A DNA stretch of 64,000 bases from assembly GCA_900545015.1 (NCBI GenBank), contig UQXJ01000003.1:21885-85884 (forward strand), in the 5' to 3' direction. Origin of the DNA: an uncultured Mollicutes bacterium. GTDB taxonomy: Bacteria; Bacillota_I; Bacilli_A; RFN20; CAG-826. Shown piece after piece: positions 53,445 through 62,673 of the stretch. Every line of letters starts with the position of its first letter. Within the stretch, counting starts at the first letter, position 1. Below the pieces are notes generated by a model. It had not been told where the DNA came from. It searched no databases and saw nothing but the letters and a program-made list of their open reading frames with translations. The position numbers and the translations under genes were made by a program.

Positions 53445-55637
53445 TTAAAGAATGATTTTATCATCACTTGATGTAAATTCAAAACTTTTGATGTAATTCT
53501 TATATCCTTCAACGTATGCTGCATCATATGAGCTTGCAAAATAAATTACAAAGAATGGATTGCTTTCGTCTGTAAAATCATCATAATCGCCATCGAAATC
53601 GTTATTAAACTTAGTTGCATCTGCTACTGGATAATATGGAACTTTTTTAGCAAATTCTTCTCCATAATGTTCAACTAATCCTTTATATGAATTTTTTGAA
53701 AATGAAGATGAAACTTGATCCCAAGTTTTAAATGTTCCAGTTTCTCCAGCAGAATCTTTAATTGCTTTTTCTAGATTAGCTTTTAAAGTTTCATTAATTG
53801 CAGTTGATTCATAACTAAATGAAATTTCTTCAGTTGATAAACCATAAGAATAAGTAATGTTGCTGATTTTATTATCACTAATTTTCATTTCAAAAGTAGA
53901 AGGATCAATTGTTAATGGATTGAGTGAAAAACCAATAGTTGAACCAATATTTATAATATCGTTATATGTAGCAAGAGTGTTTTCATCTTTTTTAAATAAA
54001 ACTTCGCTAGAAATATCAAAATTAATAAAATCTTTAAGAGTTTTATCTTTAATTGGCTCGCCAATTAGTTGAACACTGTTATCTTCTTTGTAATTGAATT
54101 TATAAATTGTGCCATCTTTTTGATAAAAACCTTCATATTCTGATTTTTCAAAAGTCTTGTTTTCTCCTGAAATGACATAAGTTGGTTTAAGAATGTAATT
54201 TGAACCTTTGATAAAATAAGTTTCACGTGTTCCACCCCATGCTGCATCAATTGTTTTAGCGACAAATGTGCTATCATCATTTTTGATGATATTAAGCATA
54301 TCTTTAATTTCTTTATCATCTTTAGAAGCAGACTTTTTAGTGTTTTCTTCAATAATATTAGGTTCTTTTAAAACTTTTGTATTAATCCATCTATAGAAAT
54401 AATCGTTTGTATCTTTATCAAGTAAAATTCCTGTATAGAAATTCATTTCACTAACGCTACCTGATTCATCTAAAGTAACTTTAATTTCTTGACATTTCCA
54501 ACTATAGATTTTTGAATCTTGAGTGATTGAATAAGCTAAGCGTGATGCATCTTCACCAACATAAGTGTAAGAAGTGTCAGTATCATAAAGTTTTACAAAT
54601 TTATCTAATTCAAAATCGTTTTTAGAAACGAATCCAAATTCACTATAATTTTTGGTTGTTTCTTCTTCAATTAACTCGTTTTTAGCATTAACACCAACCT
54701 TCTTTAAAGTACCTGTTTCATCAACTCTTTTATAAGTTAAACTTGAAGTTTTAGTGCCATCTTCAAAGTCTTCAACTGAGATATAATTATTATAAATATC
54801 AAGGTTAGTTTTCTTGACTTCTAAAGCGGTTAAATTACCACCACCTGCTAAAGTAACGTCCGAAATTGTTGAAACAAATGAAACGTTATTAAATAGGTTG
54901 TTTGCTTTATTTAATAAGCTTTCTGCAGGCTTTTTGAATGAATTTACGTAATTTTCAACGATATCAATCTTTGAATTACCGATATTTTTAACTGTAACTT
55001 TACCACCAACATCGATAGTATAATAGTCATCAATTTCTTTATCATAGTCTTGGAATTCAAGTACTAAATCTTTGTCACTATTTAAAGAAATTTTGACTCT
55101 TTTTATGCCATAAAAATCTAATTGAGCTGAGAAAATATTGATGATATTTTCGTCACTAATTATGAATTCACTATCGATATTTTCTTCTGAATTTAAAACA
55201 TTAGTTGAAGTAAATTTTGGTAAATTTCTTAAAGCATTTCCTTTATTTAAATCAGTAACTTTTTGACTTGTATATTCTTCATTAAAGGATTGCCCTTTAA
55301 TATTTACTTTATTATTTGCGATTTCAAAATCATATGAATAAGTATTTTCACCGTATGTATTTAATAAAATTGATCCTAAATTTAAATATGAAACGTAATA
55401 ATATTTGCTTGTGACAACATCTTCATATTTAATTGAACTGATTTCGTAACTTAATGTAAAATTACCATTTTTAAGATCGTTTAAATGTTTAAAAATTAGT
55501 TCTTTTGTAGTTAATTCTGGAGTTGGTTCAGGGTTTGGTTTTGGGTCTGGAGTAACTATATCATCTCCTTTTGAACCACAGCTAATTGATGAGAAAGTAA
55601 TTGCGGATAAAATTAATAATGCTGCTAATTTTTTCAT
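53445..55637 (-). CDS. Large lipoprotein, probable +1 frame continuation at its 3' end (730 aa)
   Basis: The signal peptide ends at lipobox SISC, then a Pro/Asp/Glu linker. Beta-rich, distantly similar in layout to the lipoproteins at 2576 and 3945 (two halves, each starting with a 'GNFTLSYEIS'- or 'LFNNVSFVSTI'-like strand). No enzyme motif. The frame stops at TAA (53447-53445) in the context CTT TAA. If one T is skipped, 29 more sensible codons follow (NSDNTLKIVIVG, then NGEDENYSTAFLHIYKL) to a TAA at 53359-53357. This may be a point insertion, a sequencing error, or a +1 slip like that of prfB. The -10 TATAAT is at 55676-55671. Confidence 0.8.
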   Translation of the reverse strand: MKKLAALLILSAITFSSISCGSKGDDIVTPDPKPNPEPTPELTTKELIFKHLNDLKNGNFTLSYEISSIKYEDVVTSKYYYVSYLNLGSILLNTYGENTYSYDFEIANNKVNIKGQSFNEEYTSQKVTDLNKGNALRNLPKFTSTNVLNSEENIDSEFIISDENIINIFSAQLDFYGIKRVKISLNSDKDLVLEFQDYDKEIDDYYTIDVGGKVTVKNIGNSKIDIVENYVNSFKKPAESLLNKANNLFNNVSFVSTISDVTLAGGGNLTALEVKKTNLDIYNNYISVEDFEDGTKTSSLTYKRVDETGTLKKVGVNAKNELIEEETTKNYSEFGFVSKNDFELDKFVKLYDTDTSYTYVGEDASRLAYSITQDSKIYSWKCQEIKVTLDESGSVSEMNFYTGILLDKDTNDYFYRWINTKVLKEPNIIEENTKKSASKDDKEIKDMLNIIKNDDSTFVAKTIDAAWGGTRETYFIKGSNYILKPTYVISGENKTFEKSEYEGFYQKDGTIYKFNYKEDNSVQLIGEPIKDKTLKDFINFDISSEVLFKKDENTLATYNDIINIGSTIGFSLNPLTIDPSTFEMKISDNKISNITYSYGLSTEEISFSYESTAINETLKANLEKAIKDSAGETGTFKTWDQVSSSFSKNSYKGLVEHYGEEFAKKVPYYPVADATKFNNDFDGDYDDFTDESNPFFVIYFASSYDAAYVEGYKNYIKSFEFTSSDDKIIL

Positions 55638-55912
55638 AAGTAAAAATCTCTCTTTCTTTTTTGCTTAGAAATTATAACCTAAATGAGGAAGTCTTACATT
55701 AAAATTAATTTACTATTATCGTATTGTTTTGAATAAGATTCTTTAAAATAATTTTCTGCAACTTATTTATATTATTGGTATTTTAGTAATGAGCTTGGTA
55801 AGCGGCCATTAATATTTATAAAAGATATTTTAGCCATCATTGCTTGCCAAAAAATACATTAAATTGCATAGATAAAAGGATAGTTAATTGACTGTTTTAT
55901 AAAACCATCTAA

Positions 55913-56401
55913 TCATTTGGCTTTTTTCCTTTTAATAAAAATAATTAGTGAAAAAATATTAACAAACAACGAGAGAACAACCAATAAACGGAACCATATT
56001 CCTGATAAATTAAAAATTTGAATATACCACCAAATAAAGGAATATGTTTGATTCCGATATAAAGGGTTTATTAATGTATAAATAAATAATCCAATGAAAG
56101 CTAAAAGAGAGATTAAAATTGCTATTAAAAGAATAAGGTCTTTTTTATCAACTAACAAGTTTTGATGCTTGCTAATTAAATTTGATTTTTGACATTCTTC
56201 TGAAATATCACCTTTAAGTAAATAATCTAAAGAGACACCAAATAGGCTTGCCATAGTAGTTAAACTTTCAATATTGGGCTCACATACATTTTTCTCCCGT
56301 TTAGCTACCGCTTGACGAGACAAAGATAAACACTCAGCTAACTTTTCTTGAGAATACCCTTTTTCTTTACGTAGCTTTTTTATTCTTTCTCCTGTTGTCA
56401 T
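55913..56401 (-). CDS. Membrane-tethered XRE-family transcriptional regulator (162 aa)
   Basis: Residues 5-60 are a Cro/C1-type helix-turn-helix ('SQEKLAECLSLSRQAVAKRE', then 'EPNIESLTTMASLFGVSLDYLLKG'). Two hydrophobic helices follow at about 88-110 and 136-156, so the DNA-binding head faces the cytoplasm while the protein sits in the membrane. Such HTH-membrane proteins usually regulate adjacent membrane or envelope genes. The usual Trp after 'VSK' is Arg here ('AKREKN'). No target operator is obvious. In the 275 bp to the lipoprotein gene (55638-55912) I see only that gene's promoter. Confidence 0.88.
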   Translation of the reverse strand: MTTGERIKKLRKEKGYSQEKLAECLSLSRQAVAKREKNVCEPNIESLTTMASLFGVSLDYLLKGDISEECQKSNLISKHQNLLVDKKDLILLIAILISLLAFIGLFIYTLINPLYRNQTYSFIWWYIQIFNLSGIWFRLLVVLSLFVNIFSLIIFIKRKKAK

Positions 56402-56934
56402 TTAATTTAACTCTCTTTCTTTTCCCTAATACTCCGTAATTTTAATAAAAGGATAATCAAATATCAATCAACCTGAAGTTGCGAATTGTATAAATTTTGT
56501 AGCAACCAGTAAAATTATTATCAACAAATATGATTTTTTTTAAAAATACATTTATTATTTTGCTTGAGATTATTCATAAAAATCATTAAACATAGAAACT
56601 TTTATATCCCTATTATATATGAGCATTTTTTTAATTAATTTAACTGATTTTTAACATAAAGTTTTTTGCAATAATAAAAGTTTGATTTTTCATAAAGATA
56701 AAAAAGTCTAAAAGAACCAATTCTTTTAGACATAAATTAGGAAACTAATTTTGTAGTTTTTAAAGCAACTAAAATACTTTATAATAAAGGTGGGAACAGA
56801 AGTGTACAAAAAAGTATAAATAAAATTATTTTATACGATGCTTACTCACTCAAGTAAATTTATCTATAATTATTTCGTGAAGTTCTGTAGTCTAAAATTT
56901 GAGAACACTTCGTTCCTTTTTATATACTTAAAAA
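56402..56934. other. Non-coding interval between the XRE regulator and a small membrane protein
   Basis: 533 bp with no supportable gene. It holds the minus-strand terminator at 56698-56731. Around 56780-56930 there is an A/T-rich stretch with a plus-strand TATAAT (56779 region) and GAACAGAAGTG, but no frame follows, so I cannot say whether a small RNA is made. Confidence 0.5.
56698..56731 (-). terminator. Minus-strand intrinsic terminator
   Basis: Arms GTCTAAAAGAA (56706-56716) and TTCTTTTAGAC (56721-56731). On the minus strand the hairpin is followed by a T run (56705-56700), about 200 bp after the end of the small membrane protein gene. Confidence 0.65.
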
Positions 56935-57147
56935 TTATTTTCCTTTTTTAGATGCTAGAATAACAAAACTAATATAAAAACCTAGAAATGCTATAAAAGC
57001 AATGATACTTATAGTTCCAAAAGTAAGAGACATTGAACGTGAAACGTTGTCTGCAAATTTCAAGAGGTATACAGAAGTACCAACAAAGAACAAACAAAGT
57101 ACTAATGAAATTATTGAAGTAATGAAACAAATTTTTCCTTTTTCCAT
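56935..57147 (-). CDS. Small two-helix membrane protein (70 aa)
   Basis: The start is placed at 57147 because AAGGAG precedes MEKGKICFITSI at ideal spacing; the ATG at 57183 has none. Two transmembrane helices (about 6-28 and 40-62) are joined by a short polar loop ('KFADNVSRSMS'), and the C-terminus is Lys-rich. No family is recognised. It lies downstream of the RlhA-like gene and could be read from its transcript, or stand alone. Function unknown. Confidence 0.6.
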   Translation of the reverse strand: MEKGKICFITSIISLVLCLFFVGTSVYLLKFADNVSRSMSLTFGTISIIAFIAFLGFYISFVILASKKGK

Positions 57148-57231
57148 AAAAAATTTCTCCTTGATAAAATTATAAAAATGCATAAAAAATATGTAAATTA
57201 TTTTTACATTAAGGATTTTATGAATAGTTAG

Positions 57232-59487
57232 CTATAAAGGAGCTTTAAAGAAGTGCCCGTGGGTATTATTTGAGCTATCAAAAGATGGAGATTCTAAATT
57301 ACCTTCAAGTTTAGCTTTTGCTAATTTAATAATTCTAGAAGTTTCTTCTTTTGATTCAGTTGTAAATACAAGTCTAAAAGCATTTACACCTTTAATTTTG
57401 TCGATTTCATCGATATTATTTGTAATTTTTGAATTTAAAATTTTAATAGTGCAGTCATCATTAAATAAAATAGGGAAAGAAGTGAAACGATCTTTTAAAG
57501 AATAAGATCCTTTTTTACACATTCCACACATTCCAAGTCGTTTTAAAGGACAATATTTAGTGTGCATCAAGGTAGAAGAACCATAAATTATAAGTTCTAA
57601 ATTAGGATTTTTATGATATGCGTTATTGTAATTTGTAATTAAAGTGTTAATTTTTTCTTTATTAATTTCTAAAGATAATGTAATTCTTGTTGCACCTAAA
57701 GAAGATAAAATTGCAGCAGTTTCATAATTAGTAACATTTAAAGAATAATCAGTTACTAAATTTACATTTTTATTTTTGTAATATGATAAAGCTCCTAATC
57801 CTCCAACTAAAATTTCGTTAGCTTCATCAACATAATGTTCATTGTTTCTTCTAACAATATTTTTAAAATAGATGTGTTCAATACCAAGTTCTTTAGCAAC
57901 GTTATATTGCTCTTCATTATTAACTTCAACAGTTAAATAAGGAGCGCTAATAGGAGTGTCCAAAGGCAAAATTTCCCTTTTATTTTTTAGACTAACTTTA
58001 TGATTTAATCTAATTTCATTTAAAGATTCGATTGCTTTTCTTCTTAATTCATTGATCTCTTTTAAAGGTATAAAAATGTTTTCATCAATATTAATTTTGA
58101 TGTCTTTAATTTCATAAGGTGTATCATTTAATTTATTTAATTGATTAATAATATTTGTTTTAGAAGTTGGAGAAGAGATAGCGTTTGTTACTAAAATTTT
58201 AGATTTTGCGTATGATTTTATCACGTTATATTCAACCATCAAAAGTGGCTCTTTATTAAGTTTTGCTTCAAAAACCATGCAAATCTCAAGTTTTTTATAT
58301 TCTTTAGCCTTTAAAGTCTCATTAATTTCTTTATAAAAATTGATGTCTTTTGTTTTAAAAATACGTGCACCTAAAAATACTTTTTTATCAGTATAGATGA
58401 TTGCGATTTTATTATTTTTATCAACAACATTAAAAGAAGCATCGAATTGTCTTGTGATAGGAACGCTAATTTCTTCAAAAGGATTTTTACTTTCAATACG
58501 AATTTGATCACCTTTATTTAGTTCATCCGTTAACTTAATCCATATTTTATTTTTATTTATTTTTACGATTTTACCAATCTCGTAACCATAATTATTTGGC
58601 CTTTCAATGTTAGTGATATTTTCACTTGTTTCACCAAAAATAAAACCTTTTGTGTATGTTCGATTGAAGACTTTTTCTAAATCTTTTTTGTTAAACTCAT
58701 CATTATCTAAAATCTTTCTATAGCTTCTTGTAACGCTAGCAACATATTCAGGTTCTTTCATTCTTCCTTCAATTTTTAATGAATCAACAAAATTCATATT
58801 TTTGATTTCATCGGATAAATTTAAGTCTTTCATTGACAATAAATAACCAGTTTTTATTACATTATTATTTTTATTATCAATTAAAGAATAAACTTGCCTA
58901 CAGCAACCTGCACATCTTCCACGATTTCCACTTCGATCTCCTATCATAGAGCTCATTAAACAATTTCCTGAATAAGCAACACAAAGTGCTCCATGAATAA
59001 AAGCTTCAACTTCAATATTAGTTTGCTTTTTAATATCTCTAATAACTTTAATTGGAGTTTCGCGAGCAAGAACAACGCGAGTTCCACCTAACTCTTTAAC
59101 AATTTTTGCTCCATTAACATCATCAATACCCATTTGAGTTGATGCGTGAGCTTCGATTGATTTATAAGTAGAAGTTATGTAATTAAAAAGAGCTAAGTCT
59201 TGAACAATAAGAGCATCAACTCCAATTTCAGCAAGTTTATCAACAGTTCTATATGCTTCAAGAAGTTCATAATCGTATAAAACTGTATTCATTGTTACGT
59301 AAATTTTGACATTTCTGAGGTGAGCAAAATGTACATATTCTTTTAAATTATCTAAATTGAAGTTTTCTGCGTATGCTCTTGCATTAAATTTGTCTAATCC
59401 TAAATAAATAGCATCAGCGCCATTACTAATTGCGGCATAAAAAGCTTCTTTTGTTCCTGCTGGAGAAAGTAATTCACTAATTTTCAT
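57232..59487 (-). CDS. rlhA: U32-family protein, RlhA-like (23S rRNA C2501 hydroxylation)
   Basis: 751 aa, U32 domain followed by a C-terminal DUF3656-type region. The core 'FIHGALCVAYSGNC' (Cys169, Cys176) and 'NRGRCAGCCRQVY' (Cys192, Cys195, Cys196) match E. coli RlhA closely; these cysteines are thought to hold an Fe-S cluster. Upstream 'HASTQ' and 'RVVLARE' are also conserved. RlhA acts with prephenate in hydroxylating a 23S rRNA cytidine. A second Cys group ('CPLKRLGMCGMC', near 650) lies in the C-terminal part. It is divergent from the TrhP-like gene across 149 bp. Leaderless: TAGAAT ends 6 nt before the ATG. The assignment to rRNA versus tRNA substrate rests on sequence similarity only. 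Confidence 0.8.
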   Translation of the reverse strand: MKISELLSPAGTKEAFYAAISNGADAIYLGLDKFNARAYAENFNLDNLKEYVHFAHLRNVKIYVTMNTVLYDYELLEAYRTVDKLAEIGVDALIVQDLALFNYITSTYKSIEAHASTQMGIDDVNGAKIVKELGGTRVVLARETPIKVIRDIKKQTNIEVEAFIHGALCVAYSGNCLMSSMIGDRSGNRGRCAGCCRQVYSLIDNKNNNVIKTGYLLSMKDLNLSDEIKNMNFVDSLKIEGRMKEPEYVASVTRSYRKILDNDEFNKKDLEKVFNRTYTKGFIFGETSENITNIERPNNYGYEIGKIVKINKNKIWIKLTDELNKGDQIRIESKNPFEEISVPITRQFDASFNVVDKNNKIAIIYTDKKVFLGARIFKTKDINFYKEINETLKAKEYKKLEICMVFEAKLNKEPLLMVEYNVIKSYAKSKILVTNAISSPTSKTNIINQLNKLNDTPYEIKDIKINIDENIFIPLKEINELRRKAIESLNEIRLNHKVSLKNKREILPLDTPISAPYLTVEVNNEEQYNVAKELGIEHIYFKNIVRRNNEHYVDEANEILVGGLGALSYYKNKNVNLVTDYSLNVTNYETAAILSSLGATRITLSLEINKEKINTLITNYNNAYHKNPNLELIIYGSSTLMHTKYCPLKRLGMCGMCKKGSYSLKDRFTSFPILFNDDCTIKILNSKITNNIDEIDKIKGVNAFRLVFTTESKEETSRIIKLAKAKLEGNLESPSFDSSNNTHGHFFKAPL

Positions 59488-59493
59488 GAGCGT

Positions 59494-59499
59494 ATTCTA
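59494..59499 (-). promoter_or_regulatory. -10 box 6 nt before the RlhA-like start
   Basis: Minus-strand TAGAAT with an upstream TG (extended -10), 6 nt from the ATG; leaderless transcript expected. Confidence 0.5.
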
Positions 59500-59624
59500 T
59501 CACATTGAACTTTAAATTTTTAGATTAATCGATAAATAGAGAAAAACTTTATATATATAAAGGATATAAGGATAAAAAGATGATAAAACGCCCTTTTTAA
59601 CTTTAATGTTAGGTGAGTTTAAAG

Positions 59625-59630
59625 TATGAT
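59625..59630 (+). promoter_or_regulatory. -10 box 6 nt before the TrhP-like start
   Basis: TATGAT at 59625-59630 followed by TTAGTC and the ATG at 59637; no Shine-Dalgarno. Mirrors the arrangement of the divergent gene. Confidence 0.5.
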
Positions 59631-59636
59631 TTAGTC

Positions 59637-60854
59637 ATGAACAAAAATTTAGAATTATTGGCACCAGTTGGCGACAAAGAAAGATTAGAAGCCGCCGTTT
59701 ATTTTGGAGCGGATGCGGTGTATTTTGCAGGCAAAAAATTTGGATTAAGAGCATTTGCATCAAATTTCGATGAAGATGAAATTAAAGATTCAGTGAAATT
59801 TTGTCATGAACACAATGTAAAAGTTTATGTAACTGTTAATATTTTAGCTCACCAATCAGACTTTATTGGTCTTGTTGATTATTTAATACATCTTGATGAA
59901 TCACATGTTGATGGAGTTATTGTTAGTGACTTAGGTATTGCTCACATGGTTAAAGAATATACAAATCTTGAACTCCATGTATCAACGCAAGCTAATATTA
60001 CAAACGCTGAATCTGCAAAAGTTTGGGTTAAATTAGGCGCAAAAAGATTAGTTCTTGCACGTGAACTTTCCATTGAAGAAGTTAAAGCAATTAAAGACGC
60101 AGTTGGCGATGATATTGATATTGAATGTTTTTGTCATGGAGCAATGTGTATTTCATATAGTGGAAGATGCCTTTTATCAAATTATTTTTTAGGTAGAGAT
60201 TCAAATAAAGGCGCATGCGCTCAACCTTGTAGATGGGAATATGCAATATACTCAAAAAATAAAGAAAATCCAATGGATGATTATTATCCGATCGAAGAAG
60301 ATGAAAGAGGAACGTATATTTTAAATAGTAAAGATATGTGTTTAATAAATCATATTAGTGAACTTGATAAAGCTGGTATCAAATCCTTTAAAATTGAAGG
60401 AAGAATGAAATCAACATATTATGTTGCAACTGTTGTTAATGCTTATAGAAGAGCAATTGATAATTATTTAAATAATAATGATAGTAATTTTGATTATATC
60501 GAAGAACTTGAAAAGACATCAAATAGAGCTTTTACAACTGGTTTTTATTTTCATGATGAACATAAAACAAACAAAGTTAGTTCTAGATTAATTCAAAACT
60601 ATGATTTTATAGCTCTTGTTGTAGAAGATACTAAAGATGGAAAAGTATTAATTGAACATAGAAATAAATTTGCTTTAGGAGATGAACTTGAAGTACTTTC
60701 GCCAAATGATACTTTTGATAAAATAATTAAATTAAATGAAATTGTTGATGAAAAAGGTAATTCAATCGAAGAAGTTAAAAAAGTAAAACAAAGGGTATAT
60801 ATCAAAACTGATTTAGCACTTAAAAAAGGTGATATCTTACGCAAAAAGAGATAA
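59637..60854 (+). CDS. trhP: U32-family protein, TrhP-like (tRNA U34 hydroxylation)
   Basis: The start is at 59637; an upstream GTG at 59613 overlaps the -10 box and would add non-conserved residues. 405 aa. 'ELLAPVGDKERLEAAVYFGADAVY' region at 6-29, 'HVSTQAN' at 114-120, 'FCHGAMCISYSGRCLLS' (Cys171, Cys178) and 'KGACAQPCRWEY' (Cys194, Cys198) are the TrhP/YrrO hallmarks, with Cys residues for an Fe-S cluster. TrhP proteins use prephenate to make 5-hydroxyuridine at the wobble base of tRNAs. A chorismate mutase, the enzyme that makes prephenate, lies two genes downstream in the same direction, which fits. The DASS transporter gene starts 2 bp after its stop. Confidence 0.88.
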   Translation: MNKNLELLAPVGDKERLEAAVYFGADAVYFAGKKFGLRAFASNFDEDEIKDSVKFCHEHNVKVYVTVNILAHQSDFIGLVDYLIHLDESHVDGVIVSDLGIAHMVKEYTNLELHVSTQANITNAESAKVWVKLGAKRLVLARELSIEEVKAIKDAVGDDIDIECFCHGAMCISYSGRCLLSNYFLGRDSNKGACAQPCRWEYAIYSKNKENPMDDYYPIEEDERGTYILNSKDMCLINHISELDKAGIKSFKIEGRMKSTYYVATVVNAYRRAIDNYLNNNDSNFDYIEELEKTSNRAFTTGFYFHDEHKTNKVSSRLIQNYDFIALVVEDTKDGKVLIEHRNKFALGDELEVLSPNDTFDKIIKLNEIVDEKGNSIEEVKKVKQRVYIKTDLALKKGDILRKKR

Positions 60855-60856
60855 TT

Positions 60857-62299
60857 ATGAAATTGAAAGATAACAAAATTTTTAGATGGATAATAATCCC
60901 AATTTGTTTAGCACTTTGCTTTTTTGGTAGATTTATTCCTGCTCCAGAAGGACTTAATAGCGATTCAATGGGAGTTGTTTTTATTTTCCTTGGATCTTTG
61001 ATTTTGTGGCTAACTATTGGAATTGATTGGCCAAGTCTTTTATGCATGGTTTCACTAGGATTTTTAGATAAGATTGGATTTAACAAGGTACTAACTTCTA
61101 GCTTTGGAAATTCTACTTTTATATTCCTTCTTTTTACATTTATTTGTACATACGCTTTATCTAAAACATCTTTAATTAAGTGTGTTGCTTTATTTTTTAT
61201 AAATCTTAAAATTGCAAAAAAGAATGGAGATTTGTTTGTTTTTTGCTTTTTATTTGCAGTTTTATTACTTGGATTATTTATTTCTCCATCGGTTTTATTT
61301 GTTGTAATTTTACCAATTTTAAATGAAATTTTTGAACTTGCTAAGATAGAGAAAGAAGATAAAGTTGCTAAAGCTTTAATGATGGGACTTGGTTTTACTG
61401 TTTCGATTAGTAGTGGGATGACTCCTATTGCTCATGTCTTTCCAATATTAGCAATGAATGCAGCAAATATTACAGTTGATCCTCTTTCTTATATGGGTGT
61501 TGCTATACCAACTGGATTGATTTTATTTATTTTGATGCTTGTGGTTTTTAAATTATTTTTAAGACCAGACACATCTAAATTAAAGGAAGTTGATGTATCT
61601 AAAATTAAAGGTGAATTACCTAAAATTAATAGAAAAGATATTATCGTCGTTTCTATTTTTATAGGTGTAATTTTACTTTGGATTATTCCTTCTATTTTTA
61701 AAGGTGTATCAACTAATTTCTATAATGCTATTAATAAATATGGAACAGCAATGCCACCAATGTTAGGAACTCTATTGCTTTGTATCATTAGAGTTGATGA
61801 TGAACCTATTATTAAAATAGATAAAGCTTTTAAAGAAGGAATTCCTTGGGGAAGCTTAATAATGTGTGCAGCAACTTTAGCATTAGGAAGTGCATTAACT
61901 AATGATGACATTGGTATTAAAGCGTTTTTATCAGCAAATCTTGGCAGCTCACTTGCTAACACTTCAACTATTTTATTACTTATTATATTTATAACTTGGG
62001 CAAATTTACAAACTAATTTATCATCAAATATGGTTACAGCAACACTTGTTGCAACAGTTGCAAGCACAATAATTGCAAGTAGCGTTACAGTGATAAATTT
62101 AAATGCTTTAATTTGTGTAATTGGAATGGGTGCAAGTTTTGCATTTGCTACACCTCCATCAATGCCACACATAGCAATTGTTAGCGGGAGCGGATACGCA
62201 AATACAAAAGATGTTTTAATTTTTGGTAGCATATTAATGGTATTATCAATTGTAGTATCACTATTAGTTGCTTATCCATTAGGATCATTATATTTATAA
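60857..62299 (+). CDS. DASS/SLC13-family anion:Na+ symporter (480 aa)
   Basis: About 12 hydrophobic helices. The family's two substrate-binding repeats are visible as 'FGNSTFIFLLFTF' with 'SSGMTPIAHVFP' in the first half and 'NLSSNMVTATL' with 'ATPPSMPHIAIV' in the second, i.e. the SNT-like motifs that bind sodium and carboxylate in CitT/VcINDY-type carriers. Likely substrates are di- or tricarboxylates or related organic anions; the sequence does not say which. It is 2 bp downstream of the TrhP-like gene and 9 bp upstream of the chorismate mutase, so it belongs to the same operon. The ATG is at 60857 with weak AGAG upstream. Confidence 0.85.
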   Translation: MKLKDNKIFRWIIIPICLALCFFGRFIPAPEGLNSDSMGVVFIFLGSLILWLTIGIDWPSLLCMVSLGFLDKIGFNKVLTSSFGNSTFIFLLFTFICTYALSKTSLIKCVALFFINLKIAKKNGDLFVFCFLFAVLLLGLFISPSVLFVVILPILNEIFELAKIEKEDKVAKALMMGLGFTVSISSGMTPIAHVFPILAMNAANITVDPLSYMGVAIPTGLILFILMLVVFKLFLRPDTSKLKEVDVSKIKGELPKINRKDIIVVSIFIGVILLWIIPSIFKGVSTNFYNAINKYGTAMPPMLGTLLLCIIRVDDEPIIKIDKAFKEGIPWGSLIMCAATLALGSALTNDDIGIKAFLSANLGSSLANTSTILLLIIFITWANLQTNLSSNMVTATLVATVASTIIASSVTVINLNALICVIGMGASFAFATPPSMPHIAIVSGSGYANTKDVLIFGSILMVLSIVVSLLVAYPLGSLYL

Positions 62300-62308
62300 G
62301 GAGAATTC

Positions 62309-62593
62309 ATGAAAGAGTTAGTTGAATCAAGAGAAAGAATAGATGAAATAGATTCTAAAATTATTGAACTTTACGAAGAACGCATGGAAATCGTAAAAGA
62401 TGTTATTAAATATAAAATTGAAAATGGCATCGCTGTGCTTGATAGTGGACGTGAAAATTCAATGCTAGAAAAGAATCTTGATAAAATTCAAAATCCTGAA
62501 TATAAGAAATATTATAAAGAAGTTTTAAGTGGATTTTTAAAAGCAAGTAAGGAAATGCAAAATGATATTAAAGAGGAATATAATGGAAAATGA
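62309..62593 (+). CDS. Chorismate mutase, AroQ type (94 aa)
   Basis: Monofunctional chorismate mutase, converting chorismate to prephenate. AAGGAG precedes the ATG. The all-helical AroQ pattern is clear: 'RERIDEIDSKIIELYEERMEIV' region, with active-site residues corresponding to E. coli Arg11, Arg28, Lys39, Asp48, Arg51 and Glu52 at Arg8/10, Arg25, Lys36, Asp45, Arg48 and Glu49. Prephenate is used for Phe/Tyr synthesis and also as a cofactor source for TrhP/RlhA hydroxylation; both proteins are encoded next to it, which suggests this may be its main role here (inference). The terminator hairpin overlaps the stop codon. Confidence 0.88.
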   Translation: MKELVESRERIDEIDSKIIELYEERMEIVKDVIKYKIENGIAVLDSGRENSMLEKNLDKIQNPEYKKYYKEVLSGFLKASKEMQNDIKEEYNGK

Positions 62594-62605
62594 TTCCTCT
62601 TTTTT
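62570..62605 (+). terminator. Terminator overlapping the chorismate-mutase stop codon
   Basis: Perfect 10-bp arms AAAGAGGAAT (62570-62579) and ATTCCTCTTT (62593-62602) followed by T run; the stop TGA lies in the loop/second arm edge. Confidence 0.8.
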
Positions 62606-62673
62606 AATAAAAATTCACTGAAATTATAATAAAATAGAATTAATTATATGAAGAACGCGATGAGGATTAATAA

